Shown here: positions 59,539 through 64,000 of the stretch, in pieces
How positions within the stretch are numbered: position 1 is the stretch's first letter
Layout: every line of letters starts with the position of its first letter
NCBI GenBank assembly: GCA_007922195.1
Contig: ML682005.1
Span: 40,113,178 to 40,177,177, forward strand
Source: Podocnemis expansa
Taxonomy: Eukaryota > Chordata > Testudines > Podocnemididae
Reading direction: 5' to 3'
DNA: 64,000 nucleotides
Position numbers and translations under genes: made by a program
Notes under the pieces: model-generated
Seen by the model: the letters and a program-made list of their open reading frames with translations, nothing else
Told to the model about the DNA's origin: nothing
Databases searched by the model: none

Positions 59539-60012
59539 GGATATGTCTACACTTACAGTTTAGTTTGAATTAATGAGGATTAATTCAAACTAAATTAATG
59601 CATGACTACACTGGCTTTCATTACTTTGAACTAAGGAATTTCTTAGTTTGAAGTCATGAATGCTTGCTTCAAAGTTATAAAACCTTGCTTAACTTCAAAG
59701 TAACCCAATAGAGCCACGTTAACCATTAGTTTGAATTAATGCGGTTTGCCCTTCTTCATCTCAGGATGCCTTCCTCTTTCTATATATTGGGTGGTGGCAT
59801 GGCCCTTCTTGAGTGCCATTTTGCCACACTTCCCATGGTGCCTCCTTCCTAAATCGAACTAGCAAGTACTGTCCATGGAAATGCTAGTTTGATTTGAGTT
59901 TCTAGTGGGGCCATTTTAGTTCAAATTAACTTAGTTTGAATTAACTATTATTAATTCAAATTAATTAATTCAAACTAAGTTAATTAAATCTAGCTTAAGT
60001 GTAGACATAGCT
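59539..60012. mobile_element. Foldback element with GGATATGTCTACAC termini and TTAATTCAAAC arms
   Basis: Ends GGATATGTCTACAC and GTGTAGACATAGCT, flanked by GCT triplets on both sides (59536-59538, 60013-60015). The arms alternate AGTTTGAATTAAT and ATTAATTCAAACT words, and a longer TTAATTCAAA/TTTGAATTAA mirror lies near the right end. The centre (59740-59860) includes a GGTGGTGGCATGGCCC-like GC-richer part, as in the element at 38844. No coding capacity. Confidence 0.85.
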
Positions 60013-63000
60013 GCTGAGAATGAGGAAATTGGAAGTTACTGGTGATGGATGGACTGGGAATTCCAGGCACCGGACTTACTTAATTTCAGGTTAGTTTCAC
60101 TTCTCTAATAGCAGACATTAATACTTAAAAGAAGAAATTGGTCTTTTGAGATTTCATGTTTTTGAGAGAAAGAGTTAGTCTGGATTTTAATCAGAGTTGT
60201 ATGGGTAAATCTCCAAGTCAGCTTTGAAAATCTCAACCTTGCTGTGTTTATTTTGTAGCTTATTTTTGCAGCAAACAATGTGGAAGGAGGGAGGTTTACT
60301 CAGTGATTGTCTATGTTTATATTTCTCTTGTTGATATTGTTCTTCACGTGCAAGGAAATGAGAATCAAGAGAAATAGGCACAAAAGGTAGCAAATCTTAA
60401 GATCTGCAAGAGTTTGATGATGTGGTTCTACCATAAACAAGGAAGGAACTTGGATGTTATGGAAGGCTTTCAGATGCAATGGGGATCCTAAACATAGTTA
60501 ATTAGATTCTTGGTTGGAATCAGTGACTGAAACTTGAAAAAGCACTATCAAGAATTTGGAGAGAGGGAGGCTTTTGAGGCTTTCCATTTTAACCAGCATT
60601 CAGGAGAATGAAAGCTTCCTTCAGCTCATTTCTTCCTTCACAGATTTTCATTAGTTACTGCAAAATTTTGTCAATATTGGGCTCTGCAACCACCTGAACA
60701 GAACACAATTGCTACCTAAACTACTCCTGCTCATCTTCTCAATATGCAAGTGTAACCATATTAGGCCCTATTAACATTAATTTCCACAGTCCTTCTACCT
60801 GACCCTCTAAAAAACAAGACTATGATACAGTTTGCCTTTGCAAAACTGAAGAAGTTATTTAGCTGATGTCCATATTAACCAAAGAATTCAGTTTGTTTTG
60901 ATTCATTCAAAATTAGCGATGAGCCAGATATTCAAAGCTAAATTCTCAAATTCAGGGATGTTTGGATTCAGGGTTTTGTTTTATTTTCCTGCCCATCTCT
61001 ATGCAGAATTAAAAATAACAGGCAAGATGTTAAGTCCCCCCCCCCTTTAAGTGCTGAGAGGGAATAGCATGTTCAGTGTAAGGCATTCTGATTGAAGGAT
61101 GTGGCCCTAAGAGATTTCTTTAGCCAGATCTGTGGTAATGTAGCATAAGAGATGAAGAAAGATATGGCCATCCATGAAGAACAGCAGCTCATGGAGAGAA
61201 AACATCTAGGTAGACCATTCTGTGAGAGTCTGACAATAGCAAAAAATGGGAATCAGTATACTGGCAAAGAAAACAGGCAACAATAGAAAAGAGTATAAAC
61301 ATGTAGGGCAGGCACATGTGGGGCAGACAGCCAGCAAAGAGGAAGGAAGAAGCTAAACCAGGCAATGAATGAATAGACAGGAAATAATATTAAGCAGCAA
61401 AAGAGGTAAAATGTAGCTTAGAAGGGAAAAAGAAGAGAAGAATTGCAAAGCTAAATTTAAAATTATACAGTGGTTACTTAGGGGAAATTTCTTTGGTGAC
61501 TGATGCCAGTGCAAGAGGCATAACAAAGAATTTAGCAGAAATGCTGTTGAAGGACATGCAAACAGAGACAGCTTCTAATACCTGACAATATGGGCTAATG
61601 AGGGATTTCTGAACCTTGTGTTATCTTGAACAAGTCACTTCACTTCTTTGTGCCTTCATTTCCTTATCTGTAGAATGCGGATACTATTTTATGAAGTGCT
61701 TTGGGCTCTATTATTTTATTTTAGTGGCTTGGGCCTAGTTCTCTTATTTGCAACAATGTAATTCAGGAGTAACTAGGCTGAAGCCAACAGCTGTAATAGG
61801 GATAAAATTCATAAGTAAGTGCAGAATTGTGTGTGTTGACTTTGACCAAAGAACTACAGGGGAATGAAAAACCATCTGAGACTAAATAAATGCTTTAAAT
61901 CAGCTTGGAGATCAGCGTGGGCAGGGTCTGAAAAGGAAAGTTTGACAGGTCAGTAAATGAGAGACTGAAGCATCTGCCACAGGGTAGAATTATTATAGCA
62001 GCACAAAATTGGACATAATAAAGCAAATGTTGTAGGCAATCTATCGGAAGAAACAGAAATCAGCATGACAGTCTCTTGCTTTGGTACACAGTGGTTCATG
62101 CAAATGTTTCCTTTATTTTTAGTGTATACGTTGTTGTCCTTTCCTGTTCGCTGAAGTTTGCTTTGAGTTCCAGATCTGAGCAAGCCCCAAGTAGGTCCAG
62201 TTGTTTCCCTTGCAGATCCTGAAGCTCACAGAGCCTTTTAATGGGCATGATCTGAATTTTGTGTTTAACAAATTCTGAAAGTGAACAAGTGTCACATAAT
62301 TTTAGGTTTTTGCTATGACCATTTTGGCAAGCCCTGAAATAACATGTTGGGGAGATTCCAGAAATCTGAGGTCTGACCAACTACTCATCCATAAAGGGGA
62401 AACTCTTTGTAAGACTAAGCAAGCTGGTGTGAAAATGATCCCAAGTGGCTTCTTGTTCAAAATATAAAATAAGGAACTGGGAAGGGAAAAGCTGATGATG
62501 TTGCTTTGCATCGTACTGGTTCCATGGCTTTAGTTCTACTGCCCACTTCAGCTCTCAGGAGTATGGGAGACATCAGTGGAGTCATACCTTTGTAAAACTG
62601 GTTGAAGTGAAATATGGGCAAGGCCTGTGTGTGTCTTTTGTGTGTTTGAGCCGTCATACGATTATGACAGTGTGTTCACCACTGTACAAGGCAGAAGCCT
62701 CAGTCTGTGCACTGACCACAGACCCTTCTTGATTTTCAGCTGGACTCGAATAAATAACTGGAGTGAGATGGAACTCAAAACCTGATGGGAAGGAATGTAT
62801 TATAGTGACTTTAAACCACCTCTGCATCTCCTGATCCTGAGCTGTTCTTCTGATCCTTTAGCTGAGGCTAAATTAGATATCCCTGAGGGGGGCTTCCAAA
62901 TTAGAGCTGCCTCCCTAGACTGTGCTGTGGGCTACTGTGATACCCAAAATCTCCGCACCAGTACTTGCACCAGTACCTCTGTCCTACCCCAGCATGCCAC

Positions 63001-64000
63001 TCCTGCCCCCATCCCTATCCTGGCATGTATCTTGTGTAGAGGGATTCCAGAGGAGCCTTGAAAGCCAGGCAGGCAGGCTGGCAGGCCTCCTTTCTCTTCG
63101 GTAATGTCTATGACAATAAGAATTCAGACTTTGTGATTATTCAGAAAAATCAATTTCTTCTTTTCTTATTGTCATTGTTTCTTCAGATTTTGCCGTACAA
63201 CAAGAGTTCTCTTCACTTGACAAAATTTGTGAGGGATTTTTTTTGAGGTGGGGTTTACGTGGAGGTGAATAGTGTTTTATTAAGTTTTTTTTTTCTGTAC
63301 AAGTGAATTATCAAATTCATTAAGTAGCCACTTAATTTGAACCTTAAAAGTTAAACCATATCAGTTCTTTTTTTCTGTAGGTCCCAGGAAAAATACATGA
63401 CAAAATGTTAGACACAGAGATATTTATATTCGGAGATTTTTTTTTCAAAATAATTTATTCATTAACCTGGTTTTCTTAGCAGTGAGGCAGGCTTTTCCAG
63501 ATCTTATTTATATCTTTGTGTAACATGTTTGAACTCCAATCTGTTTGACATTTCTGGGTGCTGCTATATTTCAGATAATAATAATAAATATTGAGAAGTA
63601 GCTACTTCCTAGAAAAAATGGCAGTCATCTCATAATTAAATTAATTTATGGACTATTTCTTAAGATCAAAATTGATTAAGCTCTATTCTAATAGGATCAA
63701 ATAATCAAAGTTACCATTTTCTTTTAATTGTTTCAAACCAAAGCCATTATGGAACTATCCAAGTGCAAAATATGTCAGTTGTTAAACTTCCATTTTGTTC
63801 CTTTATCTTAAATGTTTAAGCTAACGGACCCTTAACCCTGAATCAGCACAAATGGCAACTGTATAAGTTTTTGGACAAAGCATTTATTAAAGAGATATTA
63901 GTGTCATTATGAAGTGAGGCTAATCATCCTGAGTTTATATACACTAAAAGGCCAAAGATCAAATAGATTTCCTCACCTGGGAACTGACTTGTAAAAAATA
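60013..64000. other. Mostly unique sequence with a MIR relic
   Basis: A MIR-like body lies at about 61605-61720 (TGAACAAGTCACTTCACTTC, TTCATTTCCTTATCTGTAGA, GAAGTGCTTTGGGC). Otherwise I see no gene or known repeat. The last 650 bp are AT-rich and repeat-free and could contain conserved non-coding DNA. Confidence 0.4.

Overview
The window looks like non-coding genomic DNA from a vertebrate, either intergenic or a very large intron. It most likely comes from a turtle, possibly a soft-shelled turtle; a crocodilian is less likely. This is inferred from repeat content: CR1 LINEs with the (ATTCTATG)n-type 3' end, many foldback elements with GGCTATGTCTACAC / GTGTAGACATAGCC termini, a second recurrent palindromic repeat, hAT-type elements and old MIR-like SINEs. 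I saw no operons, ribosome binding sites, CRISPR arrays or other prokaryotic features, and no exon set of a recognisable host gene. The only convincing protein-coding sequence belongs to retrotransposons.

Layout. 1-10 kb: mostly unique AT-rich sequence with an old CR1 tail, a small hAT element, simple repeats, a perfect 25-nt-arm hairpin near 7.07 kb and a GC-rich island near 8.6-9.0 kb. 10.4-12.1 kb: a nest of elements (a foldback element holding a second palindromic element, another foldback, a hAT). 12-19 kb: quiet and AT-rich, with MIR relics and long repeat-poor stretches that could be conserved regulatory DNA. 19-25 kb: dense foldback/MITE territory with two GC-rich cores. 25-38 kb: mostly unique, with a few hAT and palindromic repeats and a minisatellite. 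38.8-45 kb: three more foldback elements, one with a nested palindromic repeat. 45-52 kb: mostly unique.

52.4-58.4 kb is a CR1 cluster. A fairly young 5'-truncated CR1 lies on the + strand, with endonuclease and reverse transcriptase frames separated by one frameshift at an A-run. Two older minus-strand CR1 relics follow. The first minus relic is interrupted twice: by a GC-rich tandem-repeat segment that takes the place of about 95 codons of reverse transcriptase, and by a short chimera of a tRNA-Val(UAC)-like sequence fused to a CR1 tail. 58.4-64 kb: unique sequence with one more palindromic repeat and one more foldback element.

The CR1 reverse transcriptase is the obvious candidate machinery for mobilising the tRNA-CR1 chimera, since the two tails are nearly identical. 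The foldback elements carry no transposase and would have depended on a protein supplied from elsewhere. I did not find a convincing new functional system. The best leads are the tRNA-Val/CR1 chimera, the foldback family with fixed termini but very different internal arms and apparent 3-bp target duplications, and the RT segment replacement.
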